Shown: positions 7,589 through 15,439 of the stretch, piece after piece
Layout of the letters: each line of letters begins with the position of its first letter
How positions within the stretch are numbered: position 1 is the first letter of the stretch
DNA from: Bacillota bacterium
GTDB lineage: Bacteria; Bacillota; Clostridia; Clostridiales; Caloramatoraceae
Reading direction: 5' to 3'
Assembly (NCBI GenBank): GCA_023389275.1
Contig: JAEWEN010000095.1
Coordinates: forward strand, 1 to 28,898
DNA: 28,898 bases
Program-made: the position numbers and the translations under genes
The notes under the pieces: model-generated
Told to the model about the DNA's origin: nothing
The model's input: only the letters and a program-made list of their open reading frames with translations
Database searches by the model: none

Positions 7589-8218
7589 ATGAATAAAGTA
7601 GTAGTTACAGATCATCCATTAATTCAACACAAGCTTTCAATTATGAAGGATAAAAACACAGGATCTAAGGATTTTAGAGAAATACTTGAAGAAATTGCAA
7701 TGCTTATGTGTTACGAGGTTACAAGAAATTTCCCACTTGAAGAAGTAGAAATAGACACTCCTTTATGTAGAGCAAAAACAAAAATGTTAACAGGTAAAAA
7801 AGTAGCAATAGTTCCAATACTTAGAGCAGGTCTTGGTATGGTTGATGGAATGTTAAGAATTATACCAGTTGCAAAAATAGGACATATAGGTCTATATAGA
7901 GACCCTGAAACTTTAAAACCAGTAGAGTACTACTGTAAACTTCCAAATGACATTACAGAAAGAGAAATAATAGTTACAGATCCTATGCTTGCAACAGGTG
8001 GATCAGCAGCTGATGCTGTTAGTCTTCTAAAAAACAAAGGAGCTAAAAACATAAAACTTATGTGTCTTCTTGCAGCACCTGAAGGAATAGAAGCTTTCCA
8101 CAAGGTTCACCCAGAGGTAGATGTTTATGTAGCTCACATTGATGAATGTCTAAATGATCATGGCTACATAGTTCCAGGACTTGGAGATGCAGGAGATAGA
8201 ATCTTTGGAACAAAATAG
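7589..8218 (+). CDS. upp: Uracil phosphoribosyltransferase
   Basis: A 209-residue cytosolic enzyme that makes UMP from uracil and PRPP in pyrimidine salvage. The N-terminus MNKVVVTDHPLIQHKLS is typical. VPILRAGLGMVDG (75-87) and the PRPP-binding loop DPMLATGGSA (131-140) are intact, and the uracil-binding end GDAGDRIFGTK is complete. A purine-rich GGGGGC site precedes the ATG. The 3' end overlaps the chosen start of the dCMP deaminase gene by 14 bases, pointing to translational coupling within rpiB-upp-comEB. Confidence 0.97.
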   Translation: MNKVVVTDHPLIQHKLSIMKDKNTGSKDFREILEEIAMLMCYEVTRNFPLEEVEIDTPLCRAKTKMLTGKKVAIVPILRAGLGMVDGMLRIIPVAKIGHIGLYRDPETLKPVEYYCKLPNDITEREIIVTDPMLATGGSAADAVSLLKNKGAKNIKLMCLLAAPEGIEAFHKVHPEVDVYVAHIDECLNDHGYIVPGLGDAGDRIFGTK

Positions 8219-8651
8219 ACCAAGTTGGGATGAATACTTTTTAGAAATAGCAAACGTTATCAAAAAAAGATCAACCTGTTTAAGACGTCAAATAGGCGCT
8301 GTTATAGTAAAGGAAAATCGAATATTAACAACAGGTTATAATGGAGTTCCTCCTAAAATAGAACACTGTAGTATAAAGGGATGCTTAAGACAAAAGCTTA
8401 ATATACCATCAGGTGAAAAGCATGAGCTTTGTCGTGCGCTTCATGCAGAACAAAATGCAATTATTCAAGCAGCTAAAAACGGTGTATCTATAGAAGGAGC
8501 AACTATATATGTAACAAATCAACCATGTATAATATGTACAAAGCTTATAATAGCTTCTGGAATAACAAGAGTTGTTTATTCAGGAGATTATCCAGACAAA
8601 TTATCACTTGAAATGCTTGAAGAATCTCCAGTAGAGGTTTGTAGAATATAG
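8205..8651 (+). CDS. comEB: dCMP deaminase family protein (ComEB)
   Basis: A 148-residue zinc deaminase, predicted to convert dCMP to dUMP. The zinc and catalytic residues are all present: H80-A-E82 and the PCxxC motif with C108 and C111 (NQPCIICTK). The upstream SxDEYF-like segment RPSWDEYFLEIA and the insert with HCSIKGC are typical of ComEB. A TTG at 8181 and an ATG at 8187 are in frame further upstream inside upp, but AGGAGA (8191-8196) sits 8 bases before the TTG at 8205, which also gives the usual family N-terminus. It is the last gene before a terminator. Confidence 0.92.
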   Translation: MEQNRPSWDEYFLEIANVIKKRSTCLRRQIGAVIVKENRILTTGYNGVPPKIEHCSIKGCLRQKLNIPSGEKHELCRALHAEQNAIIQAAKNGVSIEGATIYVTNQPCIICTKLIIASGITRVVYSGDYPDKLSLEMLEESPVEVCRI

Positions 8652-8654
8652 ATT

Positions 8655-8693
8655 AAAGGATTATAGAAATTTTTTCTATAATCCTTTATTTTA
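8655..8693 (+). terminator. Intrinsic terminator after comEB
   Basis: A 15-pair perfect stem, AAAGGATTATAGAAA (8655-8669) with its complement at 8673-8687, closed by a TTT loop and followed by ATTTTA. Its A-rich 5' side means it could also stop minus-strand transcription. Confidence 0.9.
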
Positions 8694-8783
8694 CTATAAT
8701 AAAGGTGTAAATAATTATGTAATATGATAAAATTGTAATGGATAAAATCAAAAATTAAGTTAGTTATAAGGATGTAAATTTTT

Positions 8784-9812
8784 ATGAAGTATATATTACT
8801 ATTTATAGTAGCAACTTTAATTTCTTTATTAAGTACACCGGTTGTGAAAAAGATTGCTATAAAAATTAATGCAATAGATGTTCCTAAAGATGAAAGAAGA
8901 GTACATAAAGTTCCAATACCAAGGCTTGGAGGACTTTCTATATATATATCATTTGTGTTTTGTACAGTAATTGTTTTTGGTTTAAACAGTAATATACTAG
9001 GTCTTATATTAGGCTCAAGTTTAATTGTAATAATGGGGATATATGATGATATTAAGCCTTTAAAAGCAAAACATAAAATGCTTGTTCAAATAATTGCAGC
9101 TCTTATTTTAATTGCTTTTAATATTAAGGTTAATATGATAACTGTACCTTTTGATTCAACAGGAAACTTTGTATATTTAAACTTTTTGTCTATTCCAATT
9201 ACTCTTTTGTGGGTGGTAGGTATTACAAATGCTTTTAATCTTATAGATGGACTTGATGGTTTAGCTACAGGAATATGTTTAATATCCTGTTTAAGTTTAT
9301 TTGGAGTAGCTTTTGTAGGAGATAGATATACAGCAATGATTCTAACTTTAATACTAGCTGGTGCATGTTTAGGATTTTTACCTTTTAATTTTAATCCTGC
9401 TAAAATATTTTTAGGAGATACAGGGTCGCAGCTTTTAGGATTTGTACTTGCTGCTATATCTATAGAAGGAGCTATAAAATCTGCAACAGCTGTTGTAGTT
9501 GCAGTTCCAATACTTGCACTTGGACTTCCAATATATGATACTTTATTTGCAATGATAAGAAGAAAAATGAATAAAAGACCTATAATGGAAGCTGATAAAG
9601 GACATTTTCACCATAAACTTTTAGAAAAAGGTTTAAGTCAAAAGCAAGTAGTACTTATTATGTATTTTATAAGTATAGTACTTGGAGCTTCGTCAGTTGT
9701 AGCTATGGTAGTTAGTCCTAAACAGTCATTTGCTCTACTTGTAATTGTATGTGCGTTAATATTATCTTTTGCCATTGAAATGGAGATTTTTAATAAAAAA
9801 AGTAAGGAATAA
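8784..9812 (+). CDS. tagO: Undecaprenyl-phosphate GlcNAc-1-phosphate transferase (TagO/WecA type)
   Basis: A 342-residue polytopic membrane enzyme of the MraY/WecA family, with about ten or eleven hydrophobic segments. It transfers GlcNAc-1-phosphate to undecaprenyl phosphate on the cytoplasmic face of the membrane, the first step of wall teichoic acid or other envelope glycan synthesis. The catalytic Asp pair D88-D89 (GIYDDIKPLKAKHK), the NLIDGLDGL motif (152-160), FLGDTGS (209-215) and the basic GHFHHKLL loop (273-280) are all visible. The ribosome binding site AAGGATG is modest and is 8-9 bases from the ATG. The next gene makes UDP-ManNAc from UDP-GlcNAc, which supports a polysaccharide role. 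Confidence 0.92.
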   Translation: MKYILLFIVATLISLLSTPVVKKIAIKINAIDVPKDERRVHKVPIPRLGGLSIYISFVFCTVIVFGLNSNILGLILGSSLIVIMGIYDDIKPLKAKHKMLVQIIAALILIAFNIKVNMITVPFDSTGNFVYLNFLSIPITLLWVVGITNAFNLIDGLDGLATGICLISCLSLFGVAFVGDRYTAMILTLILAGACLGFLPFNFNPAKIFLGDTGSQLLGFVLAAISIEGAIKSATAVVVAVPILALGLPIYDTLFAMIRRKMNKRPIMEADKGHFHHKLLEKGLSQKQVVLIMYFISIVLGASSVVAMVVSPKQSFALLVIVCALILSFAIEMEIFNKKSKE

Positions 9813-9826
9813 GAGAGGTGTTTACT

Positions 9827-10975
9827 TTGGGTAAAATAAAAGTTATGACCATATTTGGAACAAGACCTGAAGCTATAAAAATGGCTCCTTTAGTAAAGGA
9901 GCTAGAATCAAGAGAGGATATAGAATCTATTGTTTGTGTAACAGCTCAACATAGAGAAATGCTAGATCAAGTTTTACATCTTTTTGACATAAAACCTAAC
10001 TACGATCTTGATATTATGAAAGAAAGACAAAGTCTAACAGGAATAACAAACAGAGTATTAAAAGGACTTGATGATACTTTTAAGGAAGCAAAACCTGATA
10101 TGGTTTTAGTACATGGAGATACTACAACTACATTTGCAGGAGCATTAGCTGCATTTTATAATCAAATAAAAATAGGTCATGTTGAAGCAGGGCTTAGAAC
10201 ATTTAATAAGTATTTCCCATTTCCAGAGGAAGCAAATAGAAAGTTAACAGGTGCAATAGCAGATCTTCATTTTGCTCCAACTAAAATATCAAAAGCAAAT
10301 CTTCTTCGTGAAGCAGTAGATGAAAAAGATATATTTGTTACTGGAAATACAGTAATAGATGCAATGGAAGCTACAGTTGAGGAAAATTACATATTTGAAA
10401 CAGACATTTTAAATAAAATAGATTTTGAAAATAAAAAGGTTATTATGGTAACTGCACATAGAAGAGAAAACTGGGGAGAGCCTTTAGAAAATATATGTGA
10501 AGCTTTAAAAGAAGTGGTTACATCAAGAGAAGATGTAGAAATAGTTTACCTAGTGCACTTAAATCCAGTTGTTAAAAATGTTGCAGAAAAAATACTTGGG
10601 GGATTAGACAGAGTTCACCTGCTATCACCTCTTGATACAAAAGAAACACATAACTTAATGAATAAAAGTTATATGGTAGCTACAGACTCAGGTGGACTTC
10701 AAGAAGAAGCTCCTCATCTAGGACTTCCAGTTTTAGTTTTAAGAGATGTAACAGAAAGACCAGAAGCAGTAGAAGCTGGAACTGTAAAAGTTGTTGGAAC
10801 GAAAAAAGAAGACATAGTAAAAGAAGCACTAAGTCTTATAGATTCAAGGGAAAACTATGAAAAAATGGCTAATGCAGTAAATCCTTATGGAGATGGATTA
10901 GCATCAAAAAGAATAGTCGACAGCATACTATATTATTTTGGGAAAATCGACAAAAAACCTGATCAACTTTTGTAA
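9827..10975 (+). CDS. wecB: UDP-N-acetylglucosamine 2-epimerase, non-hydrolysing
   Basis: A 382-residue cytosolic enzyme (also called MnaA) that interconverts UDP-GlcNAc and UDP-ManNAc for cell-wall polymer linkage units. Visible motifs are FGTRPEAIKMAPL at the N-terminus, HGDTTTTFAGALA, GHVEAGLRT, PFPEEANRKL, TAHRRENWG and the UDP-binding stretch TDSGGLQEEAPHLG followed by RDVTERPEAVEAG. A GTG at 9818 is in frame but lies inside the ribosome binding site AGAGGTG (9814-9820); the TTG at 9827 is 6 bases after it and is the better start. It follows tagO by 14 bases and is closed by a terminator. Confidence 0.95.
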   Translation: MGKIKVMTIFGTRPEAIKMAPLVKELESREDIESIVCVTAQHREMLDQVLHLFDIKPNYDLDIMKERQSLTGITNRVLKGLDDTFKEAKPDMVLVHGDTTTTFAGALAAFYNQIKIGHVEAGLRTFNKYFPFPEEANRKLTGAIADLHFAPTKISKANLLREAVDEKDIFVTGNTVIDAMEATVEENYIFETDILNKIDFENKKVIMVTAHRRENWGEPLENICEALKEVVTSREDVEIVYLVHLNPVVKNVAEKILGGLDRVHLLSPLDTKETHNLMNKSYMVATDSGGLQEEAPHLGLPVLVLRDVTERPEAVEAGTVKVVGTKKEDIVKEALSLIDSRENYEKMANAVNPYGDGLASKRIVDSILYYFGKIDKKPDQLL

Positions 10976-10990
10976 ATAAAATATTAACAA

Positions 10991-11029
10991 AAAAAGAGGT
11001 AAATGAGGAATCAATTTATCTCTTTTTTT
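10991..11029 (+). terminator. Intrinsic terminator after wecB
   Basis: AAAAAGAGGTAAAT (10991-11004) pairs with ATTTATCTCTTTTT (11014-11027) with one G-U pair, a 9-base loop and a run of T. The flanking A and T runs make it potentially bidirectional. Confidence 0.85.
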
Positions 11030-11291
11030 ATATATATTTAATAATAAAATGAAAAAACAAGGTAATAATAAGATTATAGTAGTTCAAAAAGACTAAAAAT
11101 TTTAAAAAAATTAAAGATTATCTATATTTTTAATAAAGAATTTAAACTTGGCAAATATCATAGTTATTATAAAAACTCAAGATTTTAATAGAAAATAAGA
11201 GATAATTTGGTTAAATCCTTATAGAAATTATCTAAAAATTAAAATTAAACTTTTAAAAAATAATTTTAAGTGGTAATATTTAATAAAGAAC
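11030..11291 (+). other. Long AT-rich non-coding region upstream of the atp operon
   Basis: The gap between wecB and atpI is 430 bases. After the terminator it holds no credible gene; the only ATG frame noticed (15 codons from 11049) lacks a ribosome binding site. It contains a 12-base direct repeat TTTAATAAAGAA at 11129-11140 and 11279-11290, exactly 150 bases apart. It also has a 9-pair inverted repeat, AGATAATTT (11200-11208) with AAATTATCT (11225-11233). The second repeat copy abuts the -35 box of the atp promoter. No known RNA family is recognised. Confidence 0.5.
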
Positions 11292-11320
11292 TTGAAAGTT
11301 ACTGAAAATCACTATATAAA
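11292..11320 (+). promoter_or_regulatory. Promoter of the ATP synthase operon
   Basis: TTGAAA (11292-11297), a 17-base spacer and TATAAA (11315-11320) make a good sigma-A promoter about 85 bases before atpI. The leader would be roughly 80 bases long. Confidence 0.65.
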
Positions 11321-11405
11321 AAATACGGAAAAGTATACGATTAATATATAAAAGATGTGTTAACATTTTTAAAAAAATTTAATTAGTATAGACATTAGGA
11401 GAGAT

Positions 11406-11798
11406 ATGGATTCAAATACATTAGAATTTATTTTAAGTAAAACCAAAATTTTCTTAATAGTTTCAATATTTATAGCAGCCATTACAATAATTTTTTTTGG
11501 ATTTAATATGGGGCTTAATTATTATTATGGGTTTTTTATTGGGGTTTTAAACTTTATAGGACTTTCAATAGGAACTTCAAAAACTATAGAAAATGCAACT
11601 AAAGGAAGTAGCAGTGGAAAAAGAAATCAAATGGTATTTTTTATTCTAAGATATTTTTTAGTTGCAGGTTTATTAATAATATCAATTAAGTATCTAAATG
11701 CAAATGTGTTTGCTCTAGTAATAGGGCTATTAACTATACACATGTCTTTGCTAATATCAGCAATTCCAAACTATATTGAGAAAAGAAAGGAGGGCTAA
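11406..11798 (+). CDS. atpI: ATP synthase subunit I
   Basis: A 130-residue membrane protein with four hydrophobic stretches (about residues 14-32, 35-52, 76-92 and 97-117) separated by a short polar loop. Subunit I is poorly conserved and is assigned mainly by position as the first gene of the atp operon. In other bacteria AtpI helps assemble the c-ring. The ATG follows AGGAGAG. It ends one base before the GTG start of atpB, so translation is likely coupled. Confidence 0.82.
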   Translation: MDSNTLEFILSKTKIFLIVSIFIAAITIIFFGFNMGLNYYYGFFIGVLNFIGLSIGTSKTIENATKGSSSGKRNQMVFFILRYFLVAGLLIISIKYLNANVFALVIGLLTIHMSLLISAIPNYIEKRKEG

Positions 11799-11799
11799 C

Positions 11800-12516
11800 G
11801 TGGGTGACTTTGCTTTACAAATAACAGGCATAAAGTTCTCTATTGCAGGGCATGAATTTGTAATCGGCTGGGCTGTTCAGCTTCAGTGGGCACTAATGAT
11901 AGTTATTGCTTTAGCAGTATATTTACTGACTAAGAAGCTTGACAAAATACCTAAGGGAAAGCAAGTTTTAGTTGAAAAGTTTGTAACAATGGTTTACGGC
12001 TTAGTTGAAAATACTATGGGAAAATCATATAGAAACTTTGCTCCTTACATAGGAACTCTTATGATTTTTATTTTATTCATGAACTTTACTCCACTTATTG
12101 GTGGACTTAAAGCACCTACAACAGACTATGGTGTACCATTAGCTTTAGCTATAATGACATTTGTTATAATTCAAGCTAATGCTATTAAAAGAACTGGAGG
12201 ATTTGGTCATTATCTAAAAGGTTATGCAAGTCCAACACCTATTCTATTACCATTAAACATAATAGAAAGAGTGTTTGTACCAGTTTCACTAAGTCTGCGA
12301 CTTTTCGGTAATATTACTGCTGCGGTTATAGTTATGGAGCTTCTATATCATGGATTAGAATTCTTATCTCATTCAGTATTTGGAAGTATTCCAGTATTTG
12401 CAGCATTAATACCTATACCATTCCACATGTTCTTCGATTTATTCGATGGAACATTACAAATGTTAATTTTCTCAATGTTAACAATGATATTTGTTAAAAC
12501 AACAGCAGAACATTAA
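11800..12516 (+). CDS. atpB: ATP synthase Fo subunit a
   Basis: A 238-residue membrane protein that forms the ion half-channels beside the c-ring. The essential arginine is in the conserved helix LSLRLFGNITAAV, and the last helices (IPIPFHMFFDLFDGTLQMLIF) are typical. A TTG at 11776 is in frame but lies inside atpI and before the ribosome binding site AAAGGAGGG; the GTG at 11800 sits 6-7 bases after that site and starts MGDFALQITG, so I choose it. The next gene, atpE, begins 27 bases downstream with its own AAGGAGG. Confidence 0.96.
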   Translation: MGDFALQITGIKFSIAGHEFVIGWAVQLQWALMIVIALAVYLLTKKLDKIPKGKQVLVEKFVTMVYGLVENTMGKSYRNFAPYIGTLMIFILFMNFTPLIGGLKAPTTDYGVPLALAIMTFVIIQANAIKRTGGFGHYLKGYASPTPILLPLNIIERVFVPVSLSLRLFGNITAAVIVMELLYHGLEFLSHSVFGSIPVFAALIPIPFHMFFDLFDGTLQMLIFSMLTMIFVKTTAEH

Positions 12517-12543
12517 AATTTTAATCATTAAGGAGGAACAAAA

Positions 12544-12774
12544 ATGGATTTAGTAAAAGGACTTATTGCATTAGGAGCTGGTATTGCAGTTCTTGGAGGA
12601 TTAGGAGCAGGAATCGGGGTTGGTATAGCAACTGGTAAAGCATGTGAAGCAGTTGGTAGACAACCAGAAGCTAAAGGAGATATTACAAGTACACTTATCG
12701 TTGGGGCTGCGCTTTCAGAGGCAACAGCTATTTACGGTCTTCTAGTTGCACTTATACTTACATTTGTATACTAG
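12544..12774 (+). CDS. atpE: ATP synthase Fo subunit c
   Basis: A 76-residue hairpin of two membrane helices joined by the polar loop GRQPEAKGD (about 38-46). The glycine-rich first helix is GAGIAVLGGLGAGIGVGIATG; part of it, from residue 11, packs the ring. The ion-carrying carboxylate is E59 in helix 2 (LSEATAIYG). Where Na+-type c subunits such as that of Ilyobacter tartaricus have Gln32 and Ser66, this protein has Val26 and Ala60, so proton coupling is more likely (inference). The start is preceded by a strong AAGGAGG, as expected for the subunit needed in most copies. Confidence 0.96.
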   Translation: MDLVKGLIALGAGIAVLGGLGAGIGVGIATGKACEAVGRQPEAKGDITSTLIVGAALSEATAIYGLLVALILTFVY

Positions 12775-12784
12775 AATTAAGAGT

Positions 12785-12842
12785 AATTTTATTTTGGCTT
12801 GCTAATTTGGAAAACCAAGTATCGGCAAGCCTTATTAAAATT
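12785..12842 (+). promoter_or_regulatory. Hairpin between atpE and atpF
   Basis: GGCTTGC (12796-12802) pairs with GCAAGCC (12825-12831). An inner hairpin TTGG-AAAA-CCAA lies at 12807-12818, and an outer AT stem joins AATTTT (12785-12790) to AAAATT (12837-12842). No T-tract follows. Position after atpE suggests an RNA stability or processing element that sets c-subunit output apart from its neighbours (inference). Confidence 0.55.
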
Positions 12843-12858
12843 AGAAGGAGGCGAAAGC

Positions 12859-13359
12859 ATGGAAGGAATTGGCGTTAATTTATCGGTTAATCCTGTTACC
12901 TTCGTTGTAACGATAATCAACGTTATCATAATGTACTTTATTATAAAGAAACTTCTTTTCGATAAAGTTACAAATATGATATCAGCTAGAACTAACGAAG
13001 TTGAGTCTGATAATAACGAAGCAGCTAAAAGTAAAGAAGAAGCTAGAGAACTTAAACTTAAGTTTGAAAATCAAATGCTAACTGCTGATGCAGAAGGTAA
13101 AAAAATAGTTGAAGAATATAAAGGAAAAGCTACAAAGCTTTCTGATGAAATAATAGAAGAAGCGAAAAAAGAAGCTGCTCTTATTAGAGAAAGAGCTAAA
13201 GCAGATGCGGAAAGAGAAATGGAAAAAGCAAAAGACGAGATTAAAAAACAAGTTATTGCAATTTCTATGCTTGCAGCTGCAAAATCAGTGGGTGGGCAAT
13301 TAGATGAGAAGAAACACCACGATCTTATTAAAGATTTCATAAATAAGGTAGAGGTATAG
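12859..13359 (+). CDS. atpF: ATP synthase Fo subunit b
   Basis: A 166-residue peripheral stalk subunit. One membrane helix (about residues 11-31, PVTFVVTIINVIIMYFIIKK) is followed by a long, highly charged coiled coil rich in Ala, Lys and Glu that runs nearly to the C-terminus and contacts the delta subunit. In-frame starts further upstream would fall in the inter-gene hairpin; the ATG at 12859 is 7 bases after AAGGAGG and gives the normal N-terminus. Two bases separate its stop from atpH. Confidence 0.95.
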   Translation: MEGIGVNLSVNPVTFVVTIINVIIMYFIIKKLLFDKVTNMISARTNEVESDNNEAAKSKEEARELKLKFENQMLTADAEGKKIVEEYKGKATKLSDEIIEEAKKEAALIRERAKADAEREMEKAKDEIKKQVIAISMLAAAKSVGGQLDEKKHHDLIKDFINKVEV

Positions 13360-13361
13360 TT

Positions 13362-13916
13362 ATGCAACAAATTGCAGCAAAAAGATACGCTGTTGCTTTA
13401 TTTGAAGCAGGGGTATCAGAAAATAAGTTAGACTTATTTTTAGAGCAAATGCAATTAGTTGCTGATGCTTATAAAGATAATAGTGAATTAAATATGTTTT
13501 TAAACCACCCAACAATAAACATTGAAGATAAAACTTCAGTTATTGAAAACATATTTAAAAATAGTGTTAATGAAGACATTTTAAAGCTTTTAATTCTTTT
13601 AATACAGCATGGAAGATCTAATGAAATTGTTTTAGTTTATGAAAATCTTAAAAGATTAGTTCAAGAGCATAAAGGGATAAAAGTTGCTTATGCTACAACA
13701 GCTGTTAAGATGACTGAAGACGAAATTAAAGATCTTGAAAATAAGCTTTCTAAAAAATATAACTTAACTGTTATTGTTGAAAATTCAGTAGATGAAAGTA
13801 TTATTGGTGGGGTTTACCTAAAAATAGATGACGAGGTTATAGACGGAACTATAAAAGGAAACCTTGAAAAAATACAAAAAGAAGTAATGAAACAAGGTGG
13901 CGAGGTGAGAGCATGA
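13362..13916 (+). CDS. atpH: ATP synthase F1 subunit delta
   Basis: A 184-residue OSCP/delta subunit linking the b stalk to the top of the alpha3beta3 ring. The N-terminal helical domain starts AAKRYAVALFEAG, and the C-terminal part has the family signature VDESIIGGVYLKIDDEVIDG, followed by GTIKGNLEKI. Length is normal. The stop codon overlaps the atpA start as ATGA, so the two genes are translationally coupled. Confidence 0.95.
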   Translation: MQQIAAKRYAVALFEAGVSENKLDLFLEQMQLVADAYKDNSELNMFLNHPTINIEDKTSVIENIFKNSVNEDILKLLILLIQHGRSNEIVLVYENLKRLVQEHKGIKVAYATTAVKMTEDEIKDLENKLSKKYNLTVIVENSVDESIIGGVYLKIDDEVIDGTIKGNLEKIQKEVMKQGGEVRA

Positions 13917-15418
13917 GTATAAGACCTGATGAAATAAGTTCAATCATTAAGTCTCAGATTTCAAACTACGAAAACAAGCTTGAAACTGTAGACACAGGTA
14001 CTGTAATTAATATCGGAGACGGTATTGCAAGGGTTTACGGTCTTGAAAAATGCATGGCAGGAGAGCTTTTAGAGTTTCCAGGAGAAGTTTATGGAATGGC
14101 TCTAAACCTTGAAGAAAACAATGTTGGTGCCGTGCTATTTGGTTCAGAAAAAGGAATCAAAGAAGGTGACATAGTAAAAAGAACAGGAAGAGTTGTTGAA
14201 GTTCCTGTTGGTGAAGCTTTAATAGGAAGAGTAGTTAACCCACTAGGTCAACCAATAGATGGAAAAGGACCTATAAAAGCTGAAAAAACTAGACCAACTG
14301 AGGTTGTTGCTCCAGGGGTTATTTATAGAAAGTCAGTTAACGTACCACTTCAAACAGGTATAAAAGCTATAGACTCTATGACTCCAATAGGACGTGGACA
14401 AAGAGAGCTTATTATAGGAGATAGACAAACTGGTAAAACAGCTGTTGCAATAGATACTATAATCAACCAAAAAGGTAAAGATTGTATATGTATTTATGTA
14501 GCTATAGGACAAAAACAATCAACAGTTGCACATATAGTTAACACACTAGAAGAAAATGGAGCTATGGATTACTCAATAGTAGTTTCAGCATCAGCATCAG
14601 AAACTGCGCCTATTCAGTACTTAGCACCATTTAGTGGAGTTAGTATAGGTGAAGAATTTATGTATGGCGGTAAAGATGTTTTAATCGTTTATGATGATTT
14701 ATCAAAACACGCTGTTGCATATAGAACAATGTCACTACTACTTAGAAGACCACCAGGACGTGAAGCATTCCCAGGTGATGTATTCTACCTACACTCAAGA
14801 CTACTTGAAAGATCAGCAAGAGTATCTGATGAACTTGGAGGAGGTTCTATAACAGCACTTCCAATAATCGAAACTCTAGCTGGAGACGTTACAGCATATA
14901 TACCAACAAACGTTATATCTATAACAGATGGACAGATATTCCTAGAGTCTGACCTATTCTTTGCAGGGGTTAGACCAGCTATAAATGCAGGTATATCAGT
15001 ATCACGTGTTGGTGGATCTGCTCAAATAAAAGCAATGAAACAAGTTTCAGGGTCTTTAAGACTTGAGCTTGCACAATATAGAGAACTAGCTGCTTTTGCT
15101 CAGTTTGGTTCAGACCTTGATAGAGACTCTAAAGAGAGAATTGAAAAAGGTCAAAGATTAATTGAGATTCTAAAACAAGATCAATACAGCCCAATGCCAG
15201 TTGAGGAGCAAGTTGTAATATTATATGCAGCTGTTAATAACTTCTTAAATGATATTGCTGTTGAAGATGTAAGAAGATTCGAAAAAGAGTTCCTACAATA
15301 TGTAAGAGAACAAAAATCAGAAATTTTAAAAGCTATTAATGAGAAAAAAGCTTTAGATGATGAATTAAAGTCAACAATTAATAGCGCAATTGAAGAATAC
15401 AAAAAAATCTTTAAATAA
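13913..15418 (+). CDS. atpA: ATP synthase F1 subunit alpha
   Basis: A 501-residue subunit of the catalytic head carrying the non-catalytic nucleotide sites. Walker A is G169-DRQTGKT (169-176), followed by IDTIINQK, and the conserved DDLSKHAVAYRTMSLLLRRPPGREA segment spans the subunit interface (VYDDLSKHAVAYR and on). The N-terminal beta barrel and the C-terminal helical bundle are complete. Its ATG overlaps the atpH stop. The next gene, atpG, begins 21 bases after the stop. Confidence 0.98.
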   Translation: MSIRPDEISSIIKSQISNYENKLETVDTGTVINIGDGIARVYGLEKCMAGELLEFPGEVYGMALNLEENNVGAVLFGSEKGIKEGDIVKRTGRVVEVPVGEALIGRVVNPLGQPIDGKGPIKAEKTRPTEVVAPGVIYRKSVNVPLQTGIKAIDSMTPIGRGQRELIIGDRQTGKTAVAIDTIINQKGKDCICIYVAIGQKQSTVAHIVNTLEENGAMDYSIVVSASASETAPIQYLAPFSGVSIGEEFMYGGKDVLIVYDDLSKHAVAYRTMSLLLRRPPGREAFPGDVFYLHSRLLERSARVSDELGGGSITALPIIETLAGDVTAYIPTNVISITDGQIFLESDLFFAGVRPAINAGISVSRVGGSAQIKAMKQVSGSLRLELAQYRELAAFAQFGSDLDRDSKERIEKGQRLIEILKQDQYSPMPVEEQVVILYAAVNNFLNDIAVEDVRRFEKEFLQYVREQKSEILKAINEKKALDDELKSTINSAIEEYKKIFK

Positions 15419-15439
15419 AAGCAACAAGGAGGTGTTACC

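Noticed and set aside
11049..11096. 15-codon open frame MKKQGNNKIIVVQKD in the atp leader
   Set aside because: No ribosome binding site precedes it and its length is expected by chance in AT-rich DNA.
11148..11176. TTGGCA as a second atp promoter
   Set aside because: No acceptable -10 lies 16-18 bases downstream; the closest TATAAA-like match needs a 14-base spacer.
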